A stretch of 64,000 bases of DNA, taken from positions 3,029,946 to 3,093,945 of the forward strand of contig NC_014168.1 of the NCBI RefSeq assembly GCF_000092825.1, given 5' to 3'. The stretch is from Segniliparus rotundus DSM 44985 (GTDB lineage: Bacteria > Actinomycetota > Actinomycetes > Mycobacteriales > Mycobacteriaceae). The notes below the pieces were generated by a model that worked only from the letters and a program-made list of their open reading frames with translations, was not told where the DNA came from and made no database searches. Position 1 is the stretch's first letter; each line of letters opens with the position of its first letter. This document shows positions 1 through 12,364 of the stretch, in pieces. Made by a program: the position numbers and the translations under genes.

Positions 1-227
1 ATGGCCGACCGACATCGTCCACGCGGCCTGCGAATGAGCCCGAAACCGCCCGCCCGGCACACCGGCCTGAGCTGGCCTTTTCAACTTCTCTATCCACAAG
101 CCGCACATCCGCTTGAAGTCGAACCAATGTTCGGATACGGTTCGAGCCCGACCATCTGACAACAACGTCCCGGACCAAGGCGGACCAGGGCGAAGACGGT
201 CGATCAACCTGTGAAGAGAGGAACGCG
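1..227. other. Left edge of integrated element, no convincing complete gene
   Basis: No complete gene is recognised here. A short open frame from base 2 ends at a TGA at 35-37 and could be the last codons of a gene entering from outside the window. Near 171-190 the block CGGACCAAGG is followed at once by CGGACCAGGG, a short tandem repeat just upstream of the integrase. Repeats in this position are sometimes integrase or excisionase arm sites, but that is inference. The integrase ribosome-binding site (GAAGAGAGG) lies at the right end. Confidence 0.3.
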
Positions 228-1496
228 ATGACGCGGCGCCAACTGCCCCCGCAGATCAAGAAAACCACCGTCAAGAATCGCAAGACCGGCAAAGACGAGA
301 CCCGCTACGAGGTTGTCGTCGAGACCGGGGCCGACCCCCGCACCGGACGCAGGTCCCAGTCCAAACGACGCTTCGCCACGGAGAAGGAGGCCCGCCAGCA
401 CCTCGCCGACACCCAGGCGAAAGTCGCCCAAGGCGCCTACGTCCACAAGAACGAGCTGACCTTCGACCAAGCCTGCGAGGACTTCCTGAACGGCCTGCAC
501 GGCCTGAAGCCCACCACGCTCGACGGCTACCGATTCGACCTCGCCGTGCCCCGCCAGCTCCTCGGGCGCCTGTCCGTGCAGCAGCTCGCCAAACAGCACT
601 TCGACAACATCGTCAGGCAAGTGCAGTCGGGCACGCTCACCCGCGCGCACCGCAACCGCAACACCCGCGAAGGCAACCGGAAGAAGTGGGGCGCGCGCAG
701 CGTGAACGGCATGCTCAACACCTGCCAACGGGTCCTGGAGGGCCTGGTCGAGCAGGGCGTCCTCGCCCGCAACCCCGCACAGCTCGTGGGGCGCGTCCCC
801 AACGAGGCCAAAGGCGCCGCAGAGCGCGCCCACACCGTCGAGGAGATGCGCGCGGTCCTCGCCGCCGCCAAAGACGGCCGCGACCGCCACATCTGGCACC
901 TCGCCTACCACGGGCTGCGGCGCGGCGAGATATCCGGCCTGACATGGGGCGACGTGGACTTCGAAGCGCAAGAGGTCGCCGTGCGCTCCAGCAGGGTGTG
1001 CGTGGGCGGGAAAGTCATCGAACAGGACAGCCTCAAATCCCGCTCGTCCAAGCGCACGCTGAAAGGCACCCCCGTGCTCATGGCAGAGCTGCGCGCCGCG
1101 AAGGCCCGGCAGGCCGCCGAGAGGCTCGCCCACGGCGAGGACTACAATGACGGCGGCTGGGTCGCCTGCGACGAGCGCGGCAACCCCTACCGCCCCGACA
1201 CCCTCACCCGCAAATTCGCCAAGCTCCAGAAAAGGGCCGGGACGAAGAACGTGATCCGCCTGCACGACGCGCGGCACACCTGCGCCACGATCATGCACTA
1301 CCAAGGCGTGCCCGCGGCCTCGGTCTGCGCCTGGCTCGGCCACGCCAACCCCGCCATCACCATGCGGATCTACACCCATCCCAGCGCCGGGGCCATCGAA
1401 CAGGTCGCGGAGAGTTACGGGCGAGTTGTGACATTCTGTGACAACGAGCCTCCCGCGCCGCAAGGACCGGCGGGTGGCGGGCGCAAGGCCGGGTGA
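228..1496 (+). CDS. Tyrosine site-specific integrase
   Basis: A 422-residue phage-type tyrosine recombinase that would integrate and excise a mobile element. The N-terminal ~75 residues look like an arm-binding domain. A core-binding SAM-like domain follows (about 77-180), then the catalytic domain. The catalytic set is visible: Arg231 in HGLRRGE, Lys270 in the SLKSRSSKRT strand, His346 and Arg349 in LHDARH, His372 in LGHANP and the nucleophile Tyr382 in MRIYTH. The gene reads toward the 3' end of a tRNA-Thr 46 bp away, the usual arrangement for an integrase at its attachment site, so the rest of the element should lie to the left. The ATG at 228 has a good upstream GAAGAGAGG. A short Pro/Gly-rich tail follows the catalytic domain. 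Confidence 0.95.
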   Translation: MTRRQLPPQIKKTTVKNRKTGKDETRYEVVVETGADPRTGRRSQSKRRFATEKEARQHLADTQAKVAQGAYVHKNELTFDQACEDFLNGLHGLKPTTLDGYRFDLAVPRQLLGRLSVQQLAKQHFDNIVRQVQSGTLTRAHRNRNTREGNRKKWGARSVNGMLNTCQRVLEGLVEQGVLARNPAQLVGRVPNEAKGAAERAHTVEEMRAVLAAAKDGRDRHIWHLAYHGLRRGEISGLTWGDVDFEAQEVAVRSSRVCVGGKVIEQDSLKSRSSKRTLKGTPVLMAELRAAKARQAAERLAHGEDYNDGGWVACDERGNPYRPDTLTRKFAKLQKRAGTKNVIRLHDARHTCATIMHYQGVPAASVCAWLGHANPAITMRIYTHPSAGAIEQVAESYGRVVTFCDNEPPAPQGPAGGGRKAG

Positions 1497-1542
1497 GAAT
1501 CCCAGCAGGAAGCGCCCTGATTCGGGGTGTCAGCCCTGGTGA

Positions 1543-1590
1543 GCCGAAGGTGGGAATTGAACCCACGACCGCCTGTTTACAAGACAGGTG
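1543..1590. other. Probable attachment site (att) in the tRNA-Thr 3' half
   Basis: The 3' half of the tRNA (anticodon stem to acceptor end) faces the integrase gene. Tyrosine integrases commonly recombine within tRNA 3' halves and restore the tRNA, so the crossover core is probably inside this stretch. The matching partial tRNA copy at the other end of the element would be outside the window. The exact core cannot be set from one junction. Confidence 0.45.
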
Positions 1591-1613
1591 CTCTGCCTCT
1601 GAGCTACTCCGGC
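1543..1613 (-). tRNA. tRNA-Thr (anticodon TGT)
   Basis: Read on the minus strand the 71 nt fold as a full cloverleaf. The acceptor stem GCCGGAG pairs with CTTCGGC (one G-U pair). The D arm has GCTC/GAGC. The anticodon stem is CCTGT/ACAGG with loop CTTGTAA (anticodon TGT, reads ACA). The variable loop is 5 nt, and the T arm GTGGG/CCCAC has loop TTCAATT. CCA is not encoded directly after the discriminator base. Its 3' end points at the integrase gene, marking it as the likely integration target. Confidence 0.95.
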
Positions 1614-1703
1614 ACGCCTCCGAGGAGGGACGTCCAGCATAACTGACAGAGCGCCACCGGGTAGAATGGACTGTCGACAGCCTCAAGCGGAGAAAGGCCA
1701 AGC

Positions 1704-1884
1704 ATGCCCACGAAGGAATCGAACGTGCTTCCCGAGGAGGAGCTCGACCTCGACGAGGACATCGAGCCCTTGCCCGACGAGACGGCGCTGCAGGCGCGTC
1801 GCGTGGTCGCGGCCTACGCGCAAGACGTCGACGAGTGCCGCACCCTGCTGGCGATGCTCGGGATTGGGCCGACGCAGCGCGCCG

Positions 1885-1892
<8 letters not shown>
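1704..1892 (+). CDS. Small acidic conserved protein upstream of otsA
   Basis: A 62-residue acidic protein: the N-terminal third is almost all Glu/Asp, followed by one helix (about residues 28-52). I do not recognise a domain. A small unknown gene also precedes otsA in mycobacteria, so it is probably the conserved partner rather than a chance ORF. The start is supported by GGAGAAAGG upstream, and a TAGAAT -10-like box sits at 1662-1667. Its last bases overlap the otsA start (ATGTCTGA), so translation of the two is probably coupled. Confidence 0.65.
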
Positions 1893-5457
<3,565 letters not shown>

Positions 5458-5519
5458 GCGGCGTTCTCCGCGCCGCGGCACAGCGGGGAGCCTACCCCCG
5501 GCACAGGTAAGCTACCCGC

Positions 5520-6668
5520 ATGGACCAACTCGTCGAGATCGGCAAGGGCCGAACCGCTCGCCGCACCTATCAGCTCGAAGACATCAGCATCGTGCCGTCT
5601 CGTCGGACCAGATCCTCAAAGCATGTGTCCACGTCATGGCGGCTCGACGCCTACGGATTCGAGTTCCCGCTCATGGCGCACCCCACCGACGCCGTGGTCT
5701 CCCCCGAGACCGCTGTGCGGCTCGGCGCGCTCGGCGGCCTCGGCGTGCTCAACGGGGAAGGGCTGTGGGCGCGGCACCAGGACGTGGAAAAACTCTTCCA
5801 ACAGGTGGCCGAAGTCGCGGGCGGCGACGCCGACTCGCGTCAGGCAGTGCGGCTGCTGCAGGAGCTGCACAGCGCGCCGATCCGGCACGACCTGTTGACC
5901 CTCGCGGTGAAAACCATCAAGGACTCCGGCGTCATCACCGCCGTGCGGGTCAGCCCGCAGAACGCGCGAGAGCTCACCCCCGTGCTCGTGAGCGCCGGGA
6001 TCGACCTGCTGGTCATCCAAGGCACGATCATCTCCGCCGAGCATGTCACGCAGGACGCGGCGGAACCGATCAACCTCAAGACGTTCATCGGCGAGCTCGA
6101 CGTGCCGGTCATCGCGGGCGGCGTGAGCGACTACCGCACCGCCCTGCATCTGATGCGGACCGGAGCAGCCGGGGTGATCGTCGGCTACGGCTCGACCGAA
6201 GGCGTCACCACCAGCGAGGACGTCCTCGGCATCAGTGTGCCGATGGCGACTGCTGTCGCGGACGCGGCCGCAGCCCGGCGCGACTACCTCGACGAGACCG
6301 GCGGCCGGTATGTGCACGTCATCGCCGACGGCGACATCACCAGCTCCGGCCAACTCGCCAAAGCCATCGCCTGCGGGGCCGACGCCGCCATGCTCGGAGT
6401 CCCGTTCGCCGCCGCCGCGCAGGCCCCCGGCCTGGGCTGGTACTGGCCGTCGGCGGTCGCGCACCCGTCGGTGCCGAGGGGCGCGGTCGCTCCGGTCGAC
6501 GTCGCGGAGCAAGAGGACCGCCCGACGCTCGAACAGGTCCTCTTCGGCCCCTCCGAGGACCCGTTCGGCACAACGAACCTGGTCGGCGGCCTGCGGCGGG
6601 CGATGGCGAAATCCGGCTACAGCGACATCAAGGAATTCCAGAAGGTGGGCCTCTCCGTCCGAGTCTGA
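5520..6668 (+). CDS. guaB3: GuaB3, IMP dehydrogenase-related protein
   Basis: A 382-residue member of the GuaB3 family, which follows guaB2 in actinobacteria. It has an IMPDH-type barrel without CBS domains. The barrel phosphate-binding features remain (PVIAGGVSDY, HVIADGDITSSGQL), but the loop that holds the catalytic cysteine in IMPDH reads VGYGSTEGVTTSEDV and has no cysteine. Classical IMPDH activity is therefore doubtful, and the role of this family is not settled. A TAAGCT hexamer at 5508-5513 ends six bases before the ATG, so a leaderless transcript separate from guaB2 is likely. Confidence 0.9.
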   Translation: MDQLVEIGKGRTARRTYQLEDISIVPSRRTRSSKHVSTSWRLDAYGFEFPLMAHPTDAVVSPETAVRLGALGGLGVLNGEGLWARHQDVEKLFQQVAEVAGGDADSRQAVRLLQELHSAPIRHDLLTLAVKTIKDSGVITAVRVSPQNARELTPVLVSAGIDLLVIQGTIISAEHVTQDAAEPINLKTFIGELDVPVIAGGVSDYRTALHLMRTGAAGVIVGYGSTEGVTTSEDVLGISVPMATAVADAAAARRDYLDETGGRYVHVIADGDITSSGQLAKAIACGADAAMLGVPFAAAAQAPGLGWYWPSAVAHPSVPRGAVAPVDVAEQEDRPTLEQVLFGPSEDPFGTTNLVGGLRRAMAKSGYSDIKEFQKVGLSVRV

Positions 6669-6688
6669 GCAGGCGTAAGATAGCTCAC

Positions 6689-6775
6689 ATGACGACCACA
6701 GCCCCGGTTGTCACACCAGCGCGCCCGCCGAAAACGCCGGGCTCCGTGGCGGCGACGCCACCGCGCTGCCGCTGA
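6689..6775 (+). CDS. Possible leaderless small ORF ahead of choD
   Basis: A 28-codon frame, Thr/Pro-rich with a single Cys near its end. A TAAGAT hexamer at 6676-6681 ends seven bases before its ATG, so transcription may start at this codon. It stops 21 bp before the cholesterol oxidase-like gene, whose own AAGAAAGG lies in between. This is the layout of an upstream ORF that could influence translation of the following gene. No homologue is recognised, and coding by chance is possible. Confidence 0.4.
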   Translation: MTTTAPVVTPARPPKTPGSVAATPPRCR

Positions 6776-6796
6776 GCAAGAAAGGCGCCACCAGCC

Positions 6797-8500
6797 ATGC
6801 CGGAAAACCGTGATTTCGACGTGCTCGTCATCGGTTCTGGATTCGGAGGCAGCGTCACCGCGCTGCGGCTCGCGGAGAAGGGCTACAGCGTGGCCGTTCT
6901 CGAAGCGGGCAGACGGTTCGCCGACAATGAGCTGCCGAAGACGAACTGGAACGTCCGCAAGTTCCTCTGGGCCCCCAAACTCGGCGCGTTCGGCGTGCAA
7001 CGCATCCACTTCCTGCCCGACTGCACGGTGCTCGCCGGGGCCGGGGTGGGCGGCGGCTCGTTGAACTACGCCAACACGCTGTACGTCCCGAAGGACGCGT
7101 TCTTCAACGACCCGCAGTGGGCGCACATCACCGACTGGAAGTCCGAGCTGGCCCCGCATTACGAGCAGGCGAAGAAGATGCTCGGCGTGACGCGCAACCC
7201 AAAGCCGACGAACTCGGACCGCCACATGCGGGCCGTGGCCGAGGACATGGGGGTCGGCGACACCTTCGTCCCCACCCCGGTGGGGGTCTTCTTCGACAAG
7301 CCGGGCGTCCGCGTGCCCGATCCCTTCTTCGGCGGCGCGGGACCGGAGCGCACCGGCTGCACCGAGTGCGGCTCGTGCATGACCGGCTGCCGTGTCGGCG
7401 CGAAGAACACCCTGGTGAAAAACTACCTCGCCCTCGCCGAGCAGGCCGGCGCGAAAGTCTTCCCGCTCACCGAGGTCCGCGAAGTGCGCCAAAGACAGGA
7501 CGGGACGTGGGAGGCGCGCGCCCGGCATCCTAGCGCGTGGTTCGGCACAGCCACGAGTGTGTTCACCGCGCGCAACGTCGTGGTCGCGGCTGGCACCTGG
7601 GGCACCCAGCAGCTCCTGCACCGGATGAAGGCCGAGGGCGTGCTGCCGAAGCTGTCGGACCGTCTCGGCGAGCTCACCCGCAGCAACTCGGAGTCCATCC
7701 TGGGCGCGGCGCGGCGCGCGGTGGCCGAGGACGACAACCTCAGCCAGGGCGTGGCGATCACATCCTCCTTCCACCCGGAGGAGAACACGCACATCGAACC
7801 GGTCCGCTACGGGAAGGGCGCGAACGCCATGTTCGCGCTCGGCACCCTGCTCACCCACGGCGACGGGCCCGGCCCGCGCTGGCTGACGTTCCTGCGGCAA
7901 GCGGCCCGCAGCCCCGGCGCGCTGCTGCGCACGCTGAACCTGCGCCGGATGAGCGAACGGACGATTGTCGTGCTCGTCATGCAGACCCTCGACAACTCGC
8001 TCACGACGTTCGTCAAAAAGGGCCTCTTCGGCACGCGGCTGTCCTCCAAGCAAGGCCACGGCCTGCCCAACCCGACCTGGATTCCCGTCGGCAACGAGAC
8101 CGCGCGGCGGGTCGCGGACAAGATCGGCGGCGACGCGTTCGGGTGCTGGCCGGACGTCTTCAACCTGACCATGACGGCGCACTTCATCGGCGGGGCCGCG
8201 ATCTCGGACACCCCGCAGCAGGGCGTGATCGACCCCTATCACCGCGTCTGGGGCTATCCGACGCTGTTCGTGACGGACGGAGCCGCCGTCTCGGCGAACC
8301 TCGGCGTGAACCCGTCCTTGTCGATCACCGCCCAAGCCGAGCGCGCGGCCTCGCTGTGGCCGAACAAAGGCGAAGAAGACCCCCGCCCCGCCCAGGGCCA
8401 GCTCTACCGGCGCGTCGAGCCGGTGGCCCCGAAGAACCCGCAAGTGCCCGCCTGGGCCCCGGCGGCGTTGGGATGGCCGACCGTGCGCCAGGAGGCGTAA
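6797..8500 (+). CDS. choD: GMC-type FAD oxidoreductase, ChoD (cholesterol oxidase-like)
   Basis: A 567-residue flavoprotein of the GMC family, matching the gene after guaB3 in mycobacteria that is named choD. The FAD Rossmann motif is at the N terminus (VIGSGFGG, about residues 10-20) and is followed by the GMC motif GAGVGGGSLNYAN. A cysteine cluster (GCTECGSCMTGC, near 194-205) precedes the substrate region. The C-terminal FAD contact VTDGAAVSANLGVNPSLSI is typical. Whether this lineage oxidises cholesterol or another sterol-like alcohol cannot be read from sequence. No signal peptide is seen. A short leaderless ORF lies directly upstream. Confidence 0.9.
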   Translation: MPENRDFDVLVIGSGFGGSVTALRLAEKGYSVAVLEAGRRFADNELPKTNWNVRKFLWAPKLGAFGVQRIHFLPDCTVLAGAGVGGGSLNYANTLYVPKDAFFNDPQWAHITDWKSELAPHYEQAKKMLGVTRNPKPTNSDRHMRAVAEDMGVGDTFVPTPVGVFFDKPGVRVPDPFFGGAGPERTGCTECGSCMTGCRVGAKNTLVKNYLALAEQAGAKVFPLTEVREVRQRQDGTWEARARHPSAWFGTATSVFTARNVVVAAGTWGTQQLLHRMKAEGVLPKLSDRLGELTRSNSESILGAARRAVAEDDNLSQGVAITSSFHPEENTHIEPVRYGKGANAMFALGTLLTHGDGPGPRWLTFLRQAARSPGALLRTLNLRRMSERTIVVLVMQTLDNSLTTFVKKGLFGTRLSSKQGHGLPNPTWIPVGNETARRVADKIGGDAFGCWPDVFNLTMTAHFIGGAAISDTPQQGVIDPYHRVWGYPTLFVTDGAAVSANLGVNPSLSITAQAERAASLWPNKGEEDPRPAQGQLYRRVEPVAPKNPQVPAWAPAALGWPTVRQEA

Positions 8501-8643
8501 AACCGCACGTTCCGCGCCAAAGAACCGTCCGGCGCGCGGCCCGGTGGAACACCCGCCGCCCGCTGGCCGACAGCCCCGTGACTCTGGCCGCAATGGGCGG
8601 TGGAACACGGACGCGGCGAGGTGGTTCGAGTACCGTGGTTTTC

Positions 8644-11199
8644 ATGACAGCCCAAGACCTCTCCGCCGAGCTGCGCAAGGCGCTGATCTCCCTGGCCCGC
8701 ACACCGAGGCTCCTTGTGGCCTGCGATTACGACGGAACGCTCGCGCCGATCGTGCTGCGCCCGGAGGACGCCCGGCCGCTGCCCGAAGGGGCGCGCGCGC
8801 TGCGCTCCCTCGCGGAGCTGCCGGCCACGACCGGCGCGCTTATCTCCGGCCGCGCGTTGCGCGACCTCGCGACCCTGTCCCGCATGCCCGCCGAGGTGTA
8901 CCTGGTGGGCAGCCACGGCTCCGAGTTCGACATTGGTTTCGTCAACGCCGTCGACGACCAGGCTCGGGCGCTTTTGGCCCAGGTCAACGCCGAGATGGAG
9001 CGGATCATCCGCGAGAAGCACCCCGAGGCGCGGATCGAGCGCAAGCCCGCAAGCGCCGCGTTCCACGTCCGCGGCATGGCGGACGACGACGCCGCGGACG
9101 CGTTGGACCTTGTCCGGCAGGGCCCGGCGACCTGGGAAGGGGTCACCGTGACCGAGGGGAAAGCGGTGATCGAGCTGTCGGTGGTGCACACGGACAAGGG
9201 CGAAGCCCTCGATATCCTGCGCCACCAGGTCGGCGCGACCGCCGCGGCGTTCTTCGGCGACGACGTGACCGACGAACGGGCCTTCGTCCGGCTGCACGGC
9301 CCCGACGTGGGCGTGAAGGTCGGCGACGCGGACACGGCGGCGAAATTCCGTGTGCGGGACCCCGAGGGGGTCGCCACCGCGCTCGCCTTCCTGTGCGAGG
9401 AGCGCAAGCTCTGGCTGCGCGGAGACCACGCCAGCCCCATCGAGCGGCTCAGCATGCTCGCGAATCCGCGCACCGTCGGACTCGTCACCCCGGACGCGAC
9501 GGTGACGTGGCTGTGCCATCCGGAGCCAGATTCGGGCGCGGTGTTCGCGCACCTGTTGGGCGGCCCGGGCGCGGGGTATTTCAGCGTCGCGCCGACACGG
9601 CCCGCCTTGCCGCTCTCGCAACGGTACGTCGACGGCACCATGACCGTGCGGACCCGTTGGGCTTCGCTGCAGGTCACCGACTACCTCGAACACGGCTCCC
9701 CGCCAGGGCGCACCGACCTGACCAGGGTGATCGAAGGCTCAGCGAAGGCTGTGGTGCGCTTCGCGCCCCGCCCGGATTTCAGCGCCGCCCGGATCTGGTT
9801 GGAGATCGAGCAGGATGGCATCCGCGTCCACGGCACGAACGACCCGTTCGTGCTGCGCTCGCCCGGTGTGGCGTGGGCTTTGGACGAGAGCGGCCCGCAA
9901 GCGACCGCCTACGCGGAGGTGGACCCGTCGAACGGGCCTGTGGTGCTCGAACTGCGCTGCGGCTCGGAGGACCTGGGGCCGCACCCCGTGCCGGAGCCGG
10001 AGCGGCGGCGAGCTGCGGAAAGCTACTGGCGCGACTGGGCGGAAGGCCTTGCGCTGCCGCCGGTGAAGCGAGACCTGATGAAACGCTCCGCCCTCACCTT
10101 GCGGGGCTTGGTGCACGCGGACTCCGGGGCGATCCTCGCCGCCGCGACGACGTCGCTGCCCGAGGAGGTCGGCGGGGTCCGGAACTGGGATTACCGCTAC
10201 TGCTGGCTGCGCGACGCCGCGATGACCGCGTCAGCGCTGGTCTCCCTGGGCTCCCTGGGCGAAGCTGAGGGGTACCTCGACTGGCTGCACAAGGTGTTGG
10301 AGAGCGTGGCGCACCCAGAGCGCCTGCACCCGTTGTACACGATCCACGGCGGCCCGATTCCCGCCGAGGCGGTGATCGACGTGCTGCCGGGGTACGCGGG
10401 ATCACGGCCGGTGCGAGTGGGCAACGCGGCGGACCACCAGGTGCAGCTGGACGTGTTCGGCCCCGTGGTCGAGCTCGTCGCGGCGCTGGCGGCGGCGCGG
10501 GCACGCGCGCGCCCCGGCGGCCAGGCGCTCACGGACACGGATTGGGACCTGGTCGTCGCGATGGTCACGGCGGTCGAAAAGCGCTGGAAAGAACCCGACC
10601 AGGGGATCTGGGAGATTCGAGGCAACCCTCGGCACCATGTGTACTCGAAGGTGATGTGCTGGGTGACGGTGGACCGGGCGATCACGCTCGCCGAACAGCA
10701 TGGCCGCGCGGCGGCAGAGCAATGGCTTCATCTGCGCGAACAGATCCGCGAGGAAGTGCTGCGCGAAGGCTGGAACGAGGCCGTGCAGTCCTACACGGCC
10801 GCCTACGACGGGAGCGATCTGGACGCGGCGACTTTGCACATCGGGCTCTCGGGCCTGCTGGACCCGCATGACGAACGGTTCAAGGCGACGGTGGTCGCGA
10901 CCGAGACGGAGCTGCGCAGCGGCGCGACGGTGTACCGGTACCACCACGACGACGGCCTGCCTGGCGGCGAGGGCGGTTTCCACCTGTGCGCCGCATGGCT
11001 GGTCGAGGCGTATCTGCTTGTGGGGCGGCGCGAATCCGCCGAGGCCCTGTTCGACCAATTGGTGCGCTCGGCGGGGCCGACGGGGTTGCTCAGCGAAGAG
11101 TACGACCCGCTCGCGGAACGCGCCCTCGGCAACCACCCCCAGGCGTACTCCCACATCGGCTTGTTGCGCTGCGCGCAGCTGCTCAGCCGAGCTGGCTAG
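8644..11199 (+). CDS. otsB: Trehalose-6-phosphate phosphatase fused to a GH15 glycoside hydrolase
   Basis: An 851-residue two-domain protein. Residues 1-255 form a HAD-type OtsB domain: nucleophile motif DYDGT at 28-32, SGR at 68-70 and FFGDD at 203-207, which would hydrolyse trehalose-6-phosphate. From about residue 265 it is a glucoamylase/trehalase-like GH15 protein. This part has an N-terminal beta-rich domain and an (alpha/alpha)6 barrel carrying NWDYRYCWLRDA (514-525) and a C-terminal LSEEYDP...HPQAYSHIG segment. Mycobacterial GH15 enzymes of this kind include trehalases, so one polypeptide may both make and degrade trehalose, or the GH part may act on another glucan. A TACCGT box ends seven bases before the ATG. 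It overlaps the convergent gene by 17 bp. Confidence 0.9.
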   Translation: MTAQDLSAELRKALISLARTPRLLVACDYDGTLAPIVLRPEDARPLPEGARALRSLAELPATTGALISGRALRDLATLSRMPAEVYLVGSHGSEFDIGFVNAVDDQARALLAQVNAEMERIIREKHPEARIERKPASAAFHVRGMADDDAADALDLVRQGPATWEGVTVTEGKAVIELSVVHTDKGEALDILRHQVGATAAAFFGDDVTDERAFVRLHGPDVGVKVGDADTAAKFRVRDPEGVATALAFLCEERKLWLRGDHASPIERLSMLANPRTVGLVTPDATVTWLCHPEPDSGAVFAHLLGGPGAGYFSVAPTRPALPLSQRYVDGTMTVRTRWASLQVTDYLEHGSPPGRTDLTRVIEGSAKAVVRFAPRPDFSAARIWLEIEQDGIRVHGTNDPFVLRSPGVAWALDESGPQATAYAEVDPSNGPVVLELRCGSEDLGPHPVPEPERRRAAESYWRDWAEGLALPPVKRDLMKRSALTLRGLVHADSGAILAAATTSLPEEVGGVRNWDYRYCWLRDAAMTASALVSLGSLGEAEGYLDWLHKVLESVAHPERLHPLYTIHGGPIPAEAVIDVLPGYAGSRPVRVGNAADHQVQLDVFGPVVELVAALAAARARARPGGQALTDTDWDLVVAMVTAVEKRWKEPDQGIWEIRGNPRHHVYSKVMCWVTVDRAITLAEQHGRAAAEQWLHLREQIREEVLREGWNEAVQSYTAAYDGSDLDAATLHIGLSGLLDPHDERFKATVVATETELRSGATVYRYHHDDGLPGGEGGFHLCAAWLVEAYLLVGRRESAEALFDQLVRSAGPTGLLSEEYDPLAERALGNHPQAYSHIGLLRCAQLLSRAG

Positions 11200-12364
11200 C
11201 CCAGGCGGTCGCGATGTCGCGGTTGACCGAGCAGGGCGCTTGGTCGCCTCGGACTTCGACAGTCGGCAGCCTGGTCTGCGACTCGTCCAACTCGGTCGCG
11301 TCCACTGCTCGGGGCACAAGCCGTTCTTTGGCCATGAGGTACACGGAGCAATGCGCCTTGTCGGACGGCGGACGGTAGGAGCCTGTGGCGGGGTCGAAGG
11401 CGCCGCTGTACACCAAGAGCAGTTTGTCGCCGCGTTGGGTGGTCTGCGACTCGGTGATGTTCCACGAGTCGCCTTGCTGGTTCGCGAAGGCGGCAGGGCG
11501 CAGTTGCACGTTCAGTTTGACCACGGCGGGCGCGGTCTTCGGGTCCGGACGGGCGGCGGCGGGCCGGTACAAGAAGGCGCACCAGTGCGTCCCGACATCG
11601 GTGTCCGAGAAGCCGGCCATGCCGTGCACACGGCGGGCGGGCAGGCACGGGTCCGCTTCGCCGACTCGTGCGAGCGGGTCCGACGGGAGCCATTTGGGGG
11701 CGCCTTTGGCGGCGAGGCGGGCGGCTGCGGCAACAGCGACCGCGCGCCCCCGCGCGCAGGCGCCCTCGCTGGAATCCTCCGGCGCGGTGATCTGCGCCTG
11801 GAAGTCCGCGAGCCGCTCAGGGGCCCCAGGAAGGTCGGAAATGCCGAGGTTGAAAACGTACAAGCAGGTGCCGGGCTCGGCTGGGGCGTGGCGGCGCACA
11901 GTGATCGGACCCACCGAGAATGTTTCGAGGAGCCGCATCGTCGGCGGGTTCTGCGAGATTTTCAACGCCACCACCGACGGTTCGTCCCCGAGGAATTCGA
12001 GCGAGCACACCGAAAGGTCGCTGTCGACGCCGTACTGCTGGAAGCCTGGGTCTGCGGCGACCAGCTTCACCGGGTCCACCAAACCGCACGGGTTCAGGCG
12101 CCGATGCGCGCGCAGCACGAGCAACTTGCGGCGCATTTTCAGGTCGAGGGGGAATCCGTAGTTCTCAGGCTTGCCGCCGAAGAAATAGTCGGCGGTCTTC
12201 TTTTCCGCCGCCGCCGAGGCGCGCGCAGCGGCGGCGGGGTCCGGGGGCTGGCGGCGGAGCGGGCTTCCCGCGGCGACTGCCAGCGAACACACGAGAACGA
12301 CGACCACGCCCGCAGAGACGATCCGCCGGGTGCGTTTTCTGCGCCGCGACACAGACGCCGTCAC
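11183..12364 (-). CDS. Membrane-anchored or exported protein of unknown function
   Basis: A 393-residue protein with an Arg-rich N terminus and one hydrophobic segment (about 15-33) that is a signal anchor or signal peptide; the rest should be outside the membrane. The exported part looks like two related halves, each with an NPC/DPC-type cysteine motif (NPCGLVDP and DPCLPAR), then an aromatic Cys strand (GTCLYVF and HWCAFLY). This is reminiscent of DUF3558-like lipoproteins of mycolic-acid bacteria, but I do not assign the family. The start is a GTG that overlaps the upstream gene's stop (GTGA), so the two are probably coupled. Its 3' end overlaps the otsB fusion by 17 bp. Confidence 0.75.
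   Translation of the reverse strand: MTASVSRRRKRTRRIVSAGVVVVLVCSLAVAAGSPLRRQPPDPAAAARASAAAEKKTADYFFGGKPENYGFPLDLKMRRKLLVLRAHRRLNPCGLVDPVKLVAADPGFQQYGVDSDLSVCSLEFLGDEPSVVALKISQNPPTMRLLETFSVGPITVRRHAPAEPGTCLYVFNLGISDLPGAPERLADFQAQITAPEDSSEGACARGRAVAVAAAARLAAKGAPKWLPSDPLARVGEADPCLPARRVHGMAGFSDTDVGTHWCAFLYRPAAARPDPKTAPAVVKLNVQLRPAAFANQQGDSWNITESQTTQRGDKLLLVYSGAFDPATGSYRPPSDKAHCSVYLMAKERLVPRAVDATELDESQTRLPTVEVRGDQAPCSVNRDIATAWASQLG

Noticed and set aside
7537..8643. A long upstream extension of the OtsB-GH15 frame through choD
   Set aside because: The extension is Arg/Pro-rich shadow sequence over a well-supported choD gene. Homology begins right after the ATG at 8644, which also has a promoter-like box at the right distance.
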